Source: Bacteroidales bacterium (GTDB lineage: Bacteria > Bacillota > Clostridia > Lachnospirales > Lachnospiraceae). Taken from it: a DNA stretch of 64,000 nucleotides. Made by a program: the position numbers and the translations under genes. Below, piece after piece: positions 43,260-52,624 of this stretch (within the stretch, counting starts at the first letter, position 1; each line of letters opens with the position of its first letter). The notes under the pieces are model-generated. The model saw only the letters and a list, made by a program, of their open reading frames with translations. It was not told the origin of the DNA and did not search any database. The stretch is from assembly GCA_023664535.1 (NCBI GenBank), contig JAMPFJ010000007.1, forward strand, positions 1-64,000, read 5' to 3'.

Positions 43260-44295
43260 TATTCTGGATAAATTGATTCGGCACAAACTCCTTACCCATA
43301 AGGAGTTTGTGACTTTATTGAACGGAAACTCCCCGGAGCTGCGAAAAAATCTGGCGCACCTTGCGGACGGGGAGCGGAGAACGCATTTCGGAAACCGGAT
43401 TTATATCCGGGGACTGATTGAACTTACCAACTATTGTAAAAATGACTGTTTTTATTGCGGAATCCGCCACGGTAACCGAAATCTTTCGCGTTACCGCCTG
43501 ACCGGACAGGATATTCTCGCCTGCTGCGAACGGGGCTATTCCGCCGGCTTCCGCACCTTTGTCCTACAGGGCGGGGAAGACCCTTATTTTACTGACGAGC
43601 GTATGACAGATATTGTGGCGGACATCCATCATTTATATCCGGACTGTGCAATCACCCTCTCCCTGGGGGAGCGCACTGCCGAAAGCTATCGGCGCCTGTT
43701 TGATGCCGGTGCCACCCGTTATCTTCTCCGCCACGAGACGGCATGTGAAGCCCATTACCGGCTTTTGCATCCGCCCTCCATGTCCTTTACCCATCGGATG
43801 GATTGTCTGCATGCATTAAAGCGGATTGGCTACCAGACCGGCTGCGGCTTTATGGTGGGCTCTCCCTTTCAGACAACGGAAATGCTGGCGGAAGATTTGT
43901 GCTTCATTCAGGAGTTCCGCCCTCACATGGTGGGAATCGGACCCTATATCTCCCATAAAGATACTCCGTTTGCGGACAAGGCAAACGGGAAGCTTGAAGA
44001 CACCCTGCTGCTCATCAGCATTTTGCGCATAATGCAGCCAACCCTGCTGCTTCCCGCCACCACTGCACTGGGAACCATAGCCGCCGACGGAAGGGAGAAG
44101 GGCATTCTTGCCGGCGCCAATGTCATTATGCCGAACCTGTCGCCAGAAAACGTCCGGGAGCAGTACAGCCTCTATGACCATAAGCTGTGTACCGGCGCAG
44201 AATCCGCCGGCGGCATTGACGAACTTAAGTGCCGGATGGAAAGCATCGGATACCGGATTGTGACTGACCGGGGCGACAGCCCCTTTACAGAATAA
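43240..44295 (+). CDS. hydE: [FeFe]-hydrogenase radical SAM maturase HydE
   Basis: 351 residues. The radical SAM motif is CKNDCFYCG, followed by RYRLTGQDIL and the GGEDPYFTD region. The barrel and length fit HydE, which helps build the dithiomethylamine or organometallic precursor of the H-cluster. ATG 43240 overlaps plsC and is preceded by GAGG; a TTG nine bases upstream is an alternative. hydG follows after 26 bp. hydF and hydrogenase structural genes are not in the window. Confidence 0.93.
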   Translation: MNITLTDILDKLIRHKLLTHKEFVTLLNGNSPELRKNLAHLADGERRTHFGNRIYIRGLIELTNYCKNDCFYCGIRHGNRNLSRYRLTGQDILACCERGYSAGFRTFVLQGGEDPYFTDERMTDIVADIHHLYPDCAITLSLGERTAESYRRLFDAGATRYLLRHETACEAHYRLLHPPSMSFTHRMDCLHALKRIGYQTGCGFMVGSPFQTTEMLAEDLCFIQEFRPHMVGIGPYISHKDTPFADKANGKLEDTLLLISILRIMQPTLLLPATTALGTIAADGREKGILAGANVIMPNLSPENVREQYSLYDHKLCTGAESAGGIDELKCRMESIGYRIVTDRGDSPFTE

Positions 44296-44321
44296 ATGAT
44301 AATAAAAGAGAGGGAGTAATT

Positions 44322-45740
44322 ATGTATAATCCAAAATCATTAGCTGCTGAAGAATTTATTGACCACCAGGAAATTCTGGACACCCTTGCCTATAGTGACA
44401 CCCATAAAAATGACCATGAACTGATTTTACAGATTTTAGAAAAGGCACGGGAGCGGAAAGGGCTTTCCCACCGTGAAGCCTCGGTTCTTTTACTGTGTGA
44501 GGATGAAGAACTGAACCGGGAAATTTTTACGCTGGCGGAACAGATAAAAAAAGATTTTTACGGAAACCGGATTGTGATGTTTGCGCCGCTGTACCTGTCC
44601 AACTACTGCGTAAACGGATGCCTGTACTGTCCGTACCATGCGGTAAACAAGCATATTCCCCGGAAAAAGCTTACCCAGGAGGATATCCGCCGGGAGGTTA
44701 CCGCCCTGCAGGATATGGGGCACAAGCGCCTTGCCATTGAAGCCGGAGAGGACCCGGTAAACAATCCTATCGAGTATATTCTGGAATGTATCGACACCAT
44801 TTACTCCGTCCACCATAAAAATGGGGATATCCGCCGGGTAAACGTTAACATTGCCGCCACTACAGTAGAAAACTACCGCAGGCTGAAGGATGCCGGTATC
44901 GGAACCTATATCCTGTTCCAGGAAACCTACCATAAGGAAAGCTATGAACGGCTTCATCCTACCGGTCCAAAACACGATTACGCCTATCACACGGAGGCAA
45001 TGGACCGCGCCATGGAGGGCGGAATTGACGATGTGGGACTTGGCGTTCTCTTCGGTCTGGAGCTTTACCGCTATGAATTTGCCGGTATTTTAATGCATGC
45101 AGAGCATCTTGAGGCGGTACACGGCGTAGGCCCCCATACCATCAGCGTTCCCCGCATCCGCCGTGCAGACGATATTGACCCCGACACTTTCGACAACGGA
45201 ATTGACGACGATACCTTCGCCAAGCTGGTTGCCTGTATCCGGATTGCCGTTCCCTATACCGGAATGATTGTATCCACCAGAGAGAGCAGGGCATGCCGTG
45301 AACGGGTTCTGCACCTCGGTATTTCCCAGATTAGCGGCGGTTCAAAGACCTCCGTCGGCGGCTATTATGAAGACGAACCGGAAGACGAGGATTCCTCGCA
45401 ATTTGATGTAAATGATAACCGGACATTAGACGAAGTGGTAAGATGGCTGATGGAAATGGACTATGTCCCCAGCTTTTGTACTGCCTGTTACCGGGAGGGG
45501 CGCACCGGCGACCGCTTTATGGAGCTGTGCAAGAGCCGGCAGATTCAAAACTGCTGTCTGCCTAACGCACTGATGACCTTAAAAGAATATTTAGAGGATT
45601 ACGCTTCCCCCAAAACCGCAGAAATCGGTCTGGCGCTTATCCAAAAGGAGCTTGCCAATATTCCGAATCCCAAGGTCCGGCAAGTCGTGGAGGAACATTT
45701 ACAGGACATCCACTCCGGCAGCCGGGATTTCCGGTTTTAA
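44322..45740 (+). CDS. hydG: [FeFe]-hydrogenase radical SAM maturase HydG
   Basis: 472 residues. The N-terminal radical SAM motif is CVNGCLYCPYH. The C-terminal auxiliary cluster has cysteines in SFCTACYREGRTGDRFMELC and the following QNCC, fitting the CX2CX22C pattern of HydG. It cleaves tyrosine to give the CO and cyanide ligands of the H-cluster. GAGGGAGT lies just before ATG 44322. Presence of HydE and HydG predicts an [FeFe]-hydrogenase elsewhere in the genome. Confidence 0.95.
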   Translation: MYNPKSLAAEEFIDHQEILDTLAYSDTHKNDHELILQILEKARERKGLSHREASVLLLCEDEELNREIFTLAEQIKKDFYGNRIVMFAPLYLSNYCVNGCLYCPYHAVNKHIPRKKLTQEDIRREVTALQDMGHKRLAIEAGEDPVNNPIEYILECIDTIYSVHHKNGDIRRVNVNIAATTVENYRRLKDAGIGTYILFQETYHKESYERLHPTGPKHDYAYHTEAMDRAMEGGIDDVGLGVLFGLELYRYEFAGILMHAEHLEAVHGVGPHTISVPRIRRADDIDPDTFDNGIDDDTFAKLVACIRIAVPYTGMIVSTRESRACRERVLHLGISQISGGSKTSVGGYYEDEPEDEDSSQFDVNDNRTLDEVVRWLMEMDYVPSFCTACYREGRTGDRFMELCKSRQIQNCCLPNALMTLKEYLEDYASPKTAEIGLALIQKELANIPNPKVRQVVEEHLQDIHSGSRDFRF

Positions 45741-45749
45741 ACAAAAAGT

Positions 45750-45796
45750 AAGGTTAACAAAGCCAGCGGGTATTTTACCGTTCTTTGTTAACCTTA
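45750..45796. terminator. Bidirectional terminator between hydG and the EAL gene
   Basis: A perfect 13-bp stem AAGGTTAACAAAG/CTTTGTTAACCTT (45750-45762, 45783-45795) followed by ATTTT, located between two convergent genes. Confidence 0.8.
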
Positions 45797-45798
45797 TT

Positions 45799-47715
45799 TT
45801 AGCATGCCTCCCGAATCAACCGGGCAAATTCTTTCTCCGGAATCGCCTTGGAATAATACCATCCCTGCAGATAGTCGCAGCCGATATTGGATAAATGCGA
45901 CTGCTGCTCCTGCGTTTCCACACCCTCCGCAACAATATGTACCTTTAGTTCCTTTAACATACCTACGGTATATTTAAGGGTAATCCCTGCACGTTCGTTT
46001 TCAAAAGCATCCCACACCATCAGCTTATCCAGCTTGATAATCTGGAATGGAAGCTGATGCAGATAACCGAGGGTGGAATAACCGGAGCCGTAATCATCCA
46101 GCGAGAAAGAAATCCCATGGGCATGGAGCTTTTCGATATTCTGCTGCAAAACGGAAAGGGAATTTACCGCCGCCGTCTCCGTAACCTCCAGGTTAATCTG
46201 CTCCGGCAGAATATGATAGTAATCCATAATATCGATAAGATTTTCCACAAAGTCCGACTGCATACACTGGACAACGGATACATTCACTTCAATATATTCG
46301 ATGCTGGTATCCTTTAGGTTATGCTCCGACATAAACCGGCACACCTTCTCAAAAATCATGGTTCCCAGCTTTACAATCATTCCGTTTTTCTCCGCAATGG
46401 GAATAAATATCTCCGGCGAAATATTTCCCAAGGTCTCATCCTTTAACCGAACCAATGCCTCCGCCGATGTATAGCATTGTTTTTCCGTATTAAAGATTGG
46501 CTGGTAATATACCTCTATCGTATCCCGGTCAATCGCCGTCTCAATAGCCTTTTCAATGGCTTTTTCCTCTCTGAGCCCCTGTAAATCCATATCCCTTGCA
46601 AAGACTACGGAGCCTTTTCCGCCCGTTTTTGCCGACAGGATGGAATAATCAATCACATCAATAATATTCGCCAGACTGTCTCCGTCCTCCGGATAGGACA
46701 GGCAGGTAATCGTAGTGGACATCATCACCGATACATCCTCTGTAATCCACGGATGCCGGAACCTCTCCTGAATCTGCTCCAACAGCTTCGTCTCCTCTGC
46801 CTCGCCGCAGACCACCTGAAGCGCAAACTGGTCGGAGCCGTAACGGTATACCTTTCCTCTTCTGTTCAGCGTCGTCAGAAAATGCGCCACCTGCATCAGC
46901 ATCATATCTCCCACGGCAACGCCAAAGGTCTTATTCACAAATTTGAAATCATCCAGCGCCAAAACAATCAGATTAAAATTATGACGGGATAAAATATCTA
47001 CGCTTAACAGTTCATCCATCATGTTCCGGTTAAATACCTGGGTATTGTTATCCAGCATATCCGACGGATTCTGTGCAACCAGATACAAAACCAGCAGGGC
47101 TACCGCCACGACAAAATCGATAAAAACAACCCCCGGCATAGAGGACTGCACAACTGCCGCCACGCCGATAATTACGCCAATCAGCGCAATCAACGCCAGC
47201 TTTCCAAAAGAGCCCATCCTTGCATATTTTACTCCGTAAACCATACCCACCAACATGCAGTATATCGTCATGGCATTGAGAATATTGATTTCCTCCGTTT
47301 CCCAATACCCGTACCTTGCATCAAAATAGAATAAGCAGTTAAAGGCAAAGTTCCGGATTATCTCCACCGCATACACAAGCATGGGCAGAAGTAAAAAGAA
47401 ACGCGCCTGTAAGTTGGATTTCAAGGTCTGACCCGACCACACAATCATATATTGCAGTAAAAAAATCGGAATGACATACTGCACGGCATAATAAAGATGG
47501 ATTAACAGAATTACTCCGCCGCCCGGCTGTCCTGACATACCGGCAAGAATCCCTCTGATTGCCATATTCAGCACGACGGTTGCCACTTCTGCAAAAACCA
47601 TCAAAGAAAATATATAATTTCTGCGGATGGAAACGAATCTTCTTGTTCCATAAAGCAGGATAATTACCCCCAGAAGTACCAGTGCACAGATGTCAAAATC
47701 CATATTCCATTGCAT
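45799..47715 (-). CDS. Membrane GGDEF-EAL protein, probable c-di-GMP phosphodiesterase
   Basis: 638 residues. Seven or eight membrane helices occupy residues 8-215. The GGDEF domain (about 230-375) has YGSDQF in place of GGDEF, so cyclase activity is probably lost. The EAL domain (about 385-638) is intact: SAEALVRL, the metal ligands in EVTETAA and LDDYGSGYSTLGYL, and IIKLDKLMV. It is expected to hydrolyse c-di-GMP. GGGGGG-type SD precedes ATG 47715. It is downstream of the GH25 gene in the same orientation, 26 bp apart. Confidence 0.88.
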   Translation of the reverse strand: MQWNMDFDICALVLLGVIILLYGTRRFVSIRRNYIFSLMVFAEVATVVLNMAIRGILAGMSGQPGGGVILLIHLYYAVQYVIPIFLLQYMIVWSGQTLKSNLQARFFLLLPMLVYAVEIIRNFAFNCLFYFDARYGYWETEEINILNAMTIYCMLVGMVYGVKYARMGSFGKLALIALIGVIIGVAAVVQSSMPGVVFIDFVVAVALLVLYLVAQNPSDMLDNNTQVFNRNMMDELLSVDILSRHNFNLIVLALDDFKFVNKTFGVAVGDMMLMQVAHFLTTLNRRGKVYRYGSDQFALQVVCGEAEETKLLEQIQERFRHPWITEDVSVMMSTTITCLSYPEDGDSLANIIDVIDYSILSAKTGGKGSVVFARDMDLQGLREEKAIEKAIETAIDRDTIEVYYQPIFNTEKQCYTSAEALVRLKDETLGNISPEIFIPIAEKNGMIVKLGTMIFEKVCRFMSEHNLKDTSIEYIEVNVSVVQCMQSDFVENLIDIMDYYHILPEQINLEVTETAAVNSLSVLQQNIEKLHAHGISFSLDDYGSGYSTLGYLHQLPFQIIKLDKLMVWDAFENERAGITLKYTVGMLKELKVHIVAEGVETQEQQSHLSNIGCDYLQGWYYSKAIPEKEFARLIREAC

Positions 47716-47741
47716 AATATTCCCCCCTTAGCTGCCTATCT

Positions 47742-48668
47742 TCACTGTACCGGCATCATTTCAATATTTAAGTCTACCGCACCGGGAATCCCCGGCACTT
47801 CACCGCTTTCCGTATACTGCCAAATAGAAAATTCATATGGCCAGTCCGGTTCATCCGCATACTGCGCATACCAGACCGGATACTGATAAATCTTTTCCAA
47901 ATCCAAATATAATGCATAGTACATCCGGTTTGTATATATCATTACACGATGGCCGGATTCCTGTATCGTCTCCAAAAAGCCAAGCGCAGCCTGTGTATGC
48001 TGCTCTACCGACAGATTATTTGTTCTGGCATCCTCCTGCATCGGGTCCTCTCTGTCCAACACGACGGGATATTTCAGCCCATACTCTCCCAGCTGGTTTA
48101 ATACAAAATTTGCCTCCTCGGCCCCCTCTTCATAGCTGACTGCCTGCGAATAAAAATATACGCCCACCGGAATATTATTTTCTACCGCCCCTGCCATGTT
48201 GGCGGAAAAATAGGCATCTGCGGTAATTCCCCCGCTGGTATATCCGCGGTAACCTGCACGGATAATTGCAAAATCCACCTGTCCGGAAACCTGCGCCCAG
48301 TCAATCACACCCTGATGCTCGGAAACATCCACGCCGATTTTTTTCGGTACTCCGTCAGCCCCGATATACTGCTTATATGCCCCGCTGTTATCGAGGTTGG
48401 CAAAATCCCATTCATGCCGTTTAATATTCGCACTAATCTTTATCTTCTGGATTTCTCCGAATTTATCGGTAACAAGAATATAGCTTGCATGCATAAAACG
48501 CTCATAATTATCCGTACTCAACGCCAAAACAGCATCATTACGGTAACCAGGAAGCTTTGACGTGCTCATCTGAAAAGGCGTCCCCTTTCCGTAATAATCC
48601 CGCTGACACCCGCTAAGTACTGCCAGGAGACAGACACCAAGACCAAATAGTATGATATATTTTTTCAT
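47742..48668 (-). CDS. GH25 muramidase-like lipoprotein
   Basis: 308 residues. A lipoprotein signal ends in LAVLSGCQRD. The C-terminal about 200 residues are a GH25 lysozyme domain: GVDVSEHQGVIDWAQV, FAIIRAGYRGYT, YFYSQAVSYEEG, the catalytic DxE in VVLDREDP, and WQYTESGEVPG. It should cut the peptidoglycan glycan chain at the outer membrane face. The N-terminal 100 residues are a small accessory domain. ATG 48668 has GGAG 8 bases upstream; a longer frame lacks a binding site. It probably shares a transcript with the EAL gene. Confidence 0.88.
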   Translation of the reverse strand: MKKYIILFGLGVCLLAVLSGCQRDYYGKGTPFQMSTSKLPGYRNDAVLALSTDNYERFMHASYILVTDKFGEIQKIKISANIKRHEWDFANLDNSGAYKQYIGADGVPKKIGVDVSEHQGVIDWAQVSGQVDFAIIRAGYRGYTSGGITADAYFSANMAGAVENNIPVGVYFYSQAVSYEEGAEEANFVLNQLGEYGLKYPVVLDREDPMQEDARTNNLSVEQHTQAALGFLETIQESGHRVMIYTNRMYYALYLDLEKIYQYPVWYAQYADEPDWPYEFSIWQYTESGEVPGIPGAVDLNIEMMPVQ

Positions 48669-48799
48669 TTGCAAATCTCCATTCGATGATACAGCAACCG
48701 TCCCCGATTCCTGCAAAAGACCATTTCATTTTTATTGTCAATATTTATCTTATTATCCATTATCTATCTCTAAACTTTTAAAAATTATACATCGTGGTT

Positions 48800-48828
48800 A
48801 TTATACATGATTTCGTCTGTTTCTTCAA
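48800..48828 (-). promoter_or_regulatory. Sigma-A promoter of the GH25 gene
   Basis: On the minus strand TTGAAG (48823-48828) and TATAAT (48800-48805) with 17 bp between. Repeat copy A (48832-48904) begins 4 bp upstream of the -35. Confidence 0.65.
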
Positions 48829-48831
48829 TGC

Positions 48832-48904
48832 ATTTCCCCCATTTGATTTATCTTTTGTGAATTATGTAAAATTATTTTACAAAAAATTAGAAATTTTTAC
48901 TTTT
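48832..48904 (+). repeat. 73-bp direct repeat, copy A
   Basis: About 64 of 73 positions match copy B (53465-53537) without gaps. It overlaps the last codons of the FUSC-HAD gene on the opposite strand and ends against the GH25 promoter. The two copies flank the block 48905-53464. Confidence 0.75.
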
Positions 48905-50180
48905 TTATAATTGGCTCATACATCCCTCTTACCCTGCGCACTACTTCATTTGCATCATCGGCAGAAATCACTACGTCATACTTTCCCGGTATTGTTCCAA
49001 ATGTCACCACCTGCTCAATTCCTGTCATTTGCTTTAAATACATAATCATGTTTTCCTTTGTCGCATTTTTATTGTATATTTTTATATATGCATATCCCGG
49101 ATAATCGTCAGATGGATACGTCAGAATTTTTAATTCCTTCAAAAATCCCCCATCCTCCAATATTTGATAAAACGCTTTTATTTTTTCTTCACGATCCAGC
49201 AGCATAAAATAGGTTACATCCTCCCCCTCGGGCAGCGGCCGCCTTACGTAATTGCGAAGAGGGGACCTCCGCATTTTTTCAAGCAGGTTTACATTCACAT
49301 CATCCAACACATCCCCGTAAAAAATCACCAGCACGTCATCCATAATGACATTTGCATACCAGCATAACCCTTCCCGCAAAATTAGTCCCATCAATTTTTG
49401 GGAGGTTTCTCTGGAAATGATAAAAATGCGCAGATACGAATGTTTGTTGGTATCATACAGCACTGCGCCGTCCATGGCAATCACCGGCAATTTCAGCCGG
49501 ACATCCCTCATTGCTTCTAACAGCGCCGCCGGTGTACGCATAGTGGAAATCGTAAATTTCATCCCGTTATCTATCATCCGGTTTAATTCCACCTTGCTAA
49601 AGGGGCTTAACACTTCTTTTTGATTTAACAGTGTATCATCCAAACCGGAAACAAAAAGCGTTTCCCTGTCGGGATGCAGGCACAGATGTATATCATTCAC
49701 TAAAATTCCCACTGCTATGCCAATCATTGTATCAAGAAACCGATTCCATACAAATTGATATGGATTGATATCCCTCACATGATTGACCACAATACTCAAA
49801 AACACAACACAGGAAAAATAGGAAGCCTGCTTTTTATTTAACAACACCGTGGTGTACAATACCAAAATAATGGAACAGGAAACCACACCTGCCTCTATCC
49901 ATTGCTCACCGGGAATGTTTTCTGTGAGCAGCGGATAAAGCAACAGATAAACCAATCCATAAACTGCGCCTATAACCGTTCCCACTGTACGCTGTACTGC
50001 ATTTTGCCTGGTATTGCTCTGGTACATTTGAACACACCACAAAGCAGCCAGCTGGGAATAAAAGACGATTCCCTGTTCTCCACGTATAATATTTACAACA
50101 TAGCAGATTAGGACGGCTATTGCAGACTTTACAATCCGCATTCCAATTCCCGGTAAATGTAATTTTTTTAACGTTTTCAT
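48897..50180 (-). CDS. FUSC-type membrane protein fused to a degenerate HAD domain
   Basis: About 427 residues. Residues 12-165 have five or six hydrophobic segments and match FUSC/aromatic acid exporter N-termini. The rest resembles a Cof-type HAD hydrolase, with motif II-like TISTMRTP and MDGAVLYD. Motif I reads SGLDDTLL instead of DxDGTLL, so the nucleophilic Asp is Gly, and no GDxxND motif is seen. Enzyme activity is therefore doubtful. The start is uncertain: ATG 50180 has AGGGG 13 bases upstream; GTG 50189 or ATG 50210 are alternatives. Confidence 0.75.
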   Translation of the reverse strand: MKTLKKLHLPGIGMRIVKSAIAVLICYVVNIIRGEQGIVFYSQLAALWCVQMYQSNTRQNAVQRTVGTVIGAVYGLVYLLLYPLLTENIPGEQWIEAGVVSCSIILVLYTTVLLNKKQASYFSCVVFLSIVVNHVRDINPYQFVWNRFLDTMIGIAVGILVNDIHLCLHPDRETLFVSGLDDTLLNQKEVLSPFSKVELNRMIDNGMKFTISTMRTPAALLEAMRDVRLKLPVIAMDGAVLYDTNKHSYLRIFIISRETSQKLMGLILREGLCWYANVIMDDVLVIFYGDVLDDVNVNLLEKMRRSPLRNYVRRPLPEGEDVTYFMLLDREEKIKAFYQILEDGGFLKELKILTYPSDDYPGYAYIKIYNKNATKENMIMYLKQMTGIEQVVTFGTIPGKYDVVISADDANEVVRRVRGMYEPIIKK

Positions 50181-50317
50181 TTGTATCACACTGCCCCTTT
50201 GCTTTTGCATGATTGATTATAACAGATTAGAGCATGAAATCAAACGGGATTTAACAAAATTTGCAAAAAGAATTTGCCTTTCAGAGCCGGACTTTCAGTG
50301 CCGGATGGCAAAAGAAC

Positions 50318-50346
50318 TTGTAAAATCTTTCTTCCCATGTTATACT
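50318..50346 (+). promoter_or_regulatory. Sigma-A promoter of the reductase-symporter-lipoprotein operon
   Basis: TTGTAA (50318-50323) and TATACT (50341-50346) with 17 bp between. The leader of about 100 nt ends in AAAGGAGGAG. Confidence 0.7.
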
Positions 50347-50448
50347 AATTAGCAAAAGTCAAAGGCGATAGTTGTGGTTCCTTTGGCTTTCTTATTTTTA
50401 ATCAATTCGTTTGGTAAAAATTTTCAGATAGAAAAAGGAGGAGAAAAT

Positions 50449-51306
50449 ATGTCAAAAAATTCCATATGGATTACAGGTGCAGAGGGAAGGCTTGGTTCTG
50501 CCCTGGTACAGCTTTTGAACGAGGATGTGGAAAACAAAGTGGTTGGCACAGACCGGGATGTGGATGTCACGGATATGGAAGCGGTGGAGCAGGCGGCGAA
50601 TGTGTACCACCCGAATATTGTCATTAACTGTGCCAGTATTTCAGATGTAGAGTGCTGCGAGAAAAATATGGTGGAGGCATTCCGTGTAAATGCCCTGGGA
50701 GCGAGGAATCTGGCGTCCGTGACCAGGAGGCTTAATGCAAAATTGATTCAGCTTTCTACCGATGATGTTTTCGACGGAAAAAACTCCGGACGGATGACGG
50801 AATTTGATATTCCGGACCCGCAGACTGTATATGGGAAATCAAAATTTGCCGGGGAAAACTATGTCAAGGAACTGAATCCCAAGCATCTGATTATCCGCAG
50901 CTCCTGGGTTTATGGCGCAGCCGACGGCAAAAAGGCACAGGATTATTTTTCCTATGTGGTACAGCAGGGAGAAGCCCAAGCATCATTTGAAGCCCCCTTT
51001 GACAGAATCAGCACCCCTACCAGTGCGGGTGAGCTGGCACGTTTTATCAACTGTCTTCTGGATAAGACCGAGTATGGAATTTATCATGCTTCCTGTGAAG
51101 GGGTATGCAGCAGATACGAATTTGCCAGAACGATTCTTGCTTTGATGGGATACGATTCTTCCCTGGTAAAAGGAACCTTTTCCTCCAATGACGGAAAGCA
51201 GGTTTCTACCCTTCTGGAAAATCTTATGATGAAGATGACAGAGATTTATACCATGCCGCAATGGATAGATGATTTGAAGGCTTATGTAGCGGAGTATAAC
51301 GGATAG
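50449..51306 (+). CDS. RfbD-like sugar-nucleotide reductase (extended SDR)
   Basis: 285 residues. The Rossmann motif is ITGAEGRLGSAL; CASISDVECCE, LSTDDVFDG and the catalytic YGKSK are in family positions. It resembles dTDP-4-dehydrorhamnose reductase, and a second, fuller copy is at 59559-60500. It is not near other sugar genes but precedes a symporter by 16 bp. Its substrate may differ from dTDP-rhamnose. ATG 50449 has AAAGGAGG; the longer frame does not. Confidence 0.82.
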   Translation: MSKNSIWITGAEGRLGSALVQLLNEDVENKVVGTDRDVDVTDMEAVEQAANVYHPNIVINCASISDVECCEKNMVEAFRVNALGARNLASVTRRLNAKLIQLSTDDVFDGKNSGRMTEFDIPDPQTVYGKSKFAGENYVKELNPKHLIIRSSWVYGAADGKKAQDYFSYVVQQGEAQASFEAPFDRISTPTSAGELARFINCLLDKTEYGIYHASCEGVCSRYEFARTILALMGYDSSLVKGTFSSNDGKQVSTLLENLMMKMTEIYTMPQWIDDLKAYVAEYNG

Positions 51307-51322
51307 AACAGGAGGAGCAAAT

Positions 51323-52624
51323 ATGCAGGAAGAAAAGACGAATGAAAGAAAAAAGAAGAAAAAAATGGGGCTTACCGCAAAAATTTTTACGGGGTTAATC
51401 GGCGGTTTGATTTTAGGTGTTATTTTAAATTTGTGGGTACCCCATTCTTATTTCAGAGATACCATTTTGGTCGACGGATTGTTCTATGTGGTTGGTAATG
51501 GTTTTATCCGTCTGATGAAAATGCTGGTGGTACCTCTGGTATTCTGTTCTCTGGTCTGCGGAAGCTCTGCGATTGGAGATACGAAAGCGCTTGGAAAGGT
51601 AGGCGGCAAAACGATTGTATTTTATCTGGCGACCACTGCTTTGGCGGTAACCGTTGCCATTGCCGTTGCTTCTGTTGTAAAACCGGGAATCGGATTGGAT
51701 ATGTCCACGATTGAAGCAGGAGAGGTCACAACCGCAGAGAGTGTTTCTGCGGCAGATACGATTCTGAATATTATACCGGAGAATCCGATTGGCGCCCTGG
51801 CAGACGGAACGATGCTCCAGATTATTCTGTTTGCCCTTGTGGTAGGCGTGCTGTTAGCCAAAATGGGAGAACAGGCAGAGCTGATTGCGAATTTCCTGAA
51901 CCAGTGCAACGATTTGATGATGGAAATGACAAACCTGGTGATGAGCCTTGCTCCCATCGGTGTATTCTGTATGATAGCCAGAACCTTTTCCAACCTGGGC
52001 TTTGAAGCATTTATCCCTTTGCTGAAATATATGGGAAGCGTTCTGCTCGGCCTGGCTGTCCAGTGCCTGGTGGTATATATGCTTTTGCTGGTACTATTTA
52101 CCAGATTAAATCCGGTAAAGTTTCTGAAAAAATTCTTTCCGGTTATGGCATTTGCCTTTTCGACATCTACCTCCAATGCAACTATCCCCTTGAATATTGA
52201 TACTTTAGAGGAGAAGATTGGAGTATCCAGAAAAATATCTTCCTTTACCATTCCTCTCGGGGCCACGATTAACATGGATGGAACCTCTATCATGCAGGGT
52301 GTGGCAGTGGTATTTGCGGCACAGGCATATGGGATTCACCTGGGGGCAGGCGGTTATCTGACCGTAATCGCCACAGCGACGCTGGCTTCCATTGGCACAG
52401 CAGGGATTCCCTCTGTGGGATTGGTAACCTTGTCCATGGTATTTACCTCTGTCGGACTTCCGGTAGAGGCAATCATGCTGATTATGGGCGTAGACAGAAT
52501 CCTGGATATGGTTCGGACAGCAGTAAATATTACCGGAGACGCAGTATGTACCACGATTGTGGCGCATCAGAACGGCGATTTGGAGCGTGAGATATTTAAC
52601 CGAGTGGAGGATAAGAATGAATAA
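51323..52624 (+). CDS. Dicarboxylate/amino acid:cation symporter (DAACS/SLC1 family)
   Basis: 433 residues with eight membrane helices and two re-entrant loops. Family motifs are FSTSTSNATIPLN (HP1), SFTIPLGATINMDGTSI and GIPSVGLVTLSMVF (HP2), and VDRILDMVRTAVNITGD for substrate and Na+ binding, including the conserved Asp and Asn. It imports glutamate, aspartate or C4-dicarboxylates by Na+ or H+ symport. Its 3' end overlaps the start of a binding lipoprotein gene by 8 nt, an unusual pairing for a secondary carrier. Confidence 0.92.
   Translation: MQEEKTNERKKKKKMGLTAKIFTGLIGGLILGVILNLWVPHSYFRDTILVDGLFYVVGNGFIRLMKMLVVPLVFCSLVCGSSAIGDTKALGKVGGKTIVFYLATTALAVTVAIAVASVVKPGIGLDMSTIEAGEVTTAESVSAADTILNIIPENPIGALADGTMLQIILFALVVGVLLAKMGEQAELIANFLNQCNDLMMEMTNLVMSLAPIGVFCMIARTFSNLGFEAFIPLLKYMGSVLLGLAVQCLVVYMLLLVLFTRLNPVKFLKKFFPVMAFAFSTSTSNATIPLNIDTLEEKIGVSRKISSFTIPLGATINMDGTSIMQGVAVVFAAQAYGIHLGAGGYLTVIATATLASIGTAGIPSVGLVTLSMVFTSVGLPVEAIMLIMGVDRILDMVRTAVNITGDAVCTTIVAHQNGDLEREIFNRVEDKNE

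Noticed and set aside
49240..49260. GTAATTGCGAAG resembling the MITE terminal repeat
   Set aside because: It lies within the FUSC-HAD coding sequence (residues LRNYV), has no partner repeat or duplication, and matches only about 12 bases.
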